This document shows, one piece after another, positions 61,326-64,000 of a stretch of DNA of 64,000 nt; within the stretch, counting starts at the first letter, position 1, and every line of letters starts with the position of its first letter. This DNA is from Otis tarda (lineage: Eukaryota > Chordata > Aves > Otidiformes > Otididae): positions 21,863,115-21,927,114 of the forward strand of contig CM048556.1 in assembly GCA_026413225.1 (NCBI GenBank). Reading direction: 5' to 3'. Under the pieces are notes generated by a model. The model saw nothing but the letters and a program-made list of their open reading frames with translations. It was not told the origin of the DNA and did not search any database. Position numbers and translations under genes: made by a program.

Positions 61326-64000
61326 GAGACTCCTGTTGTACACTTGTTTTAGTTCTGAAAACTAATAAGTTATGGCTTCCAGAAAGGTACTAGCTTGAAC
61401 TTAAAAGCGTTGTCCTTGTTAGAATCCATGAAAGGTCACTGGGATTTATGGATAACTATGCCAATACACAGTGCCGCTGCTGGAATGATGGGGTTTGAAG
61501 TTAGGTTTTAAACTTGTATTGCTGAAAGCACTTAGAAAATGGCTGCTTTTTTATAAAGTAACTTGTTTGCAGTTGGCTTAGGAAAATCTGTAGCTGAATG
61601 GAGCAGTTTATCTGGTTACATGTCCAATTTTGAGAGTACATCATGACAAAAACTCCTGTCAGTTCGGAGACAAATGAACGAAATCCTTCCTGATGCTCTT
61701 TGTCCTGGGAAATACAGAGCAACTCGTGTCACAGGCTGTTGGGGAGATATATTTTATACGTAGCAGGCTCGGGCATTAGAAATGGAGAACAGGTGGTTCT
61801 ATCAGCTACTCTGCCTTTACTAAAACATGACTGTGCTCTACTATGGATTTTCGGAACTAGAAGGGTAAAGGAATACGTGACCTGACAGTCAGTAAATTTA
61901 AGCCTCAATCGGTAGTGTGTATAGACATCTTGTCAGCTTCACCAGAAATGGAGAGCTCTCCAGGAGGCAGTTCCAGGATCAGGTTTTAAATTAAATAAGA
62001 AACCAGAGAAATAGCCTTCCTGATGCCATAAAACAGAAAAAGGTCAAGAGGTTCACGTGTAACCCTGAAGAATTCAAAGGAAAAAACTTGATCAGAAGTG
62101 AGGAACAGAAAAGCTAAACGGTTTTGTGAATGCTGCCTTAATTGCTCTCTGGCGAGGATTAGCAGCCTGTTTGGAGTCAGCTTGCCTTCTTCTGTGTGTT
62201 CCACAACTGAAAAACTCACACACACACACAAAAAAAGTAAAGGGGCTTAACTGAGCAGACACTCACTGGCAAAGCTAGTCAGATATCAAAAAGCCAGGTC
62301 AAATATTCCAAGGGTTCAATATTTCTTTTCAAAACTGCAAGAGAAAAGAAGAAGTCACCAAGTTGTTGCACTCCAAGGGCTGGAGAGACGCTTTGCAAAG
62401 AACCGTTTGCTTAACATCCTCCATCAAGCACCATTGTAAACTGGGATTACCTAGGTCTCAATTAGCATCTGCATTGAAATTAGATCAACTCACGTGAGGA
62501 CTAAGGAAAAAGCACAGACTATTTTTTATGTAAATTCTGTCCCTTTACTAATTTGAAGGGCTTTGCTACCCAGTTTAGCACATCTTTAGAGAGATGGGAT
62601 GTGTTCATGCTAAATCCCTTTTTTCTCCCCTAAACTGCTTTTCCTGGTTCCAGCTAAAGAAGAAGTACTTAGCAGAGGCTAATAGTCTACTTACCACCTA
62701 TTGTACTGGGCGCTTGGCTTTGTTTGCCTAATGATGCCCCCATCCCATTCCCCTCAACTTCCAATTAAGAAATGTTTTACAGTCTTTGCTCCTTAATCCT
62801 CAGTAATGACGCAAGTGATCGGAATTGTTCTTGGTGTATTCTTTCTGGATTTAGGAAGAAAGAACTTCATAAGAGCTAAGAATTGAAAAGGTGATGACAG
62901 CTTTAGCCCTCCAGAGCTTGTTGAGGCTGGCAGAATGGGGTCCATGTGGTTCCTTACAGGCTTGTCTGCACATAGCATTGCCTTGGTTTGAACAGTGCTT
63001 TTAATTTACTGTAGCTTCAATCTGTTCCTAACTGATCTGAGATAAACCAAAATGAATTTTTGTCCAGATTTTTCGGACAGATTTAACCAAACCAGTTTAA
63101 AGCAGGGCATGTTTCTATGTTGCATATAACCGTGTCTCCACGATATTCCTGGTTTACTCCTTTTTTTTTTGCACTGAATCAATAGACAGGGCTGATCAAT
63201 CCACTCTAGAAAATAAAAACGAAGCAACTTAAAGAGCTTTTACTTCTCATGCTATAAAGCCATGGTTTTTAAAGTACCAAATAAAAAGCAACCCCTCCTT
63301 TGTGAACAGGTAAGAATCTCCAGTTTTCCCTTGAGGAAAACCAAGGTACAGAGGTGTTGTTCAAGGTCTTTCACCTCTTTCACTCTTTTCCTCTTCCAAG
63401 GCCACAGAGTGTATGGCAGAACTGTGAAGAGATTCCAGCAGCCCTGGCTCCACAGCCTAGATGATTCCACTATTGGTATTAACAGTATAATGAATTTCTT
63501 TGGCTAAGAATAATGATCTATATTTGCCTTGCATTAAGTGACAGATTTGCTTTTATTCAGCATAGCTATAGTTTTTTTAATGTAAAATCAGAGTTGACTG
63601 TTATGGATGCTGTACTTTTTTTCGTGTTTACATTATGGGTTTCACAGAGATCTGCAAGAATTCATTCCAATCAAGGCGATTCAACTCTGAACTGAAACAG
63701 GAACCCCTCTCTCGTTCAAGCAGAACTGCTCTGATTTGCTTTTCTTCAGCACCAGGTACTCTGGCAGATGGATCAAATATTGTCAGAATGCAAAAGCCCA
63801 TCAAACCGACAGTTTCCTGTGGGATCTCAAAGCAAGGAGAAGCATTGCTCATATGGGAGTTATACTATTTCATTAGGTCCTGCCTACAAGAAAGAGAAGG
63901 TAGTTACAATAAAAGCTCAAAGCTAAGCTCAAAGCTGTAGTGGGAATTGCTTGCTAGGACACTGAGAGAGCATCGCTATTTTGAATAACATAGAAATGCT
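61326..64000. other. No gene recognised
   Basis: AT-rich sequence with short open frames on both strands, none resembling a known family. A short CA-rich run lies near 62218-62230. In mammals ZC4H2 follows MTMR8, but no ZC4H2 sequence is seen here. Confidence 0.5.

Overview
The window looks like avian nuclear DNA. Three things point that way: CR1 LINE fragments of the bird/reptile type (9540-10210 and 48054-48108), vertebrate intron-exon structure, and the gene order AMER1 - ASB12 - MTMR8, which matches human Xq11 and so the autosomal segment homologous to the human X in birds. I cannot name the species.

Layout. Left block (1-10760): AMER1 (WTX) on the minus strand, with a roughly 4.4 kb 3' UTR (115-4548), an uninterrupted 1103-codon coding exon (4549-7860), a 2.5 kb first intron containing a CR1 element, and a non-coding first exon in a CpG island (about 10450-10760). 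Next (11125-13100): ASB12 on the minus strand, two coding exons, 307 aa. From 13.1 to 19.8 kb I see no gene. The MTMR8 block (about 19.8-39.7 kb, minus strand) has 14 coding exons (629 aa), a probable 5 kb 3' UTR, and a CpG-island promoter with two YY1-like sites. From 39.9 to 58.5 kb the sequence is mainly intergenic, but it has a strong-looking plus-strand exon at 40261-40455 and some minus-strand open frames that I could not identify. Right block (58.5-61.3 kb): a two-exon SHISA2-like gene on the plus strand. From 61.3 to 64 kb I see nothing.

How the genes fit together. AMER1 (APC and beta-catenin regulation at the plasma membrane) and a Shisa-family protein (ER retention of Frizzled and FGF receptors, from what is known of the family) both touch Wnt signalling. 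MTMR8 is a 3-phosphoinositide phosphatase and ASB12 a substrate receptor for cullin-5 E3 ligase. The AMER-MTMR-SHISA trio also occurs as AMER2-MTMR6-SHISA2 on human 13q12, so the window looks like one member of a pair made by vertebrate whole-genome duplication, here still holding its SHISA copy.

Most noteworthy: (1) this AMER1 lacks the Arg-Glu-Ala repeats that bind beta-catenin in mammals; (2) the SHISA2-like paralogue beside MTMR8; (3) possible unannotated exons in 40-47 kb. No CRISPR, tRNA, rRNA, retroviral or Polinton element was recognised.
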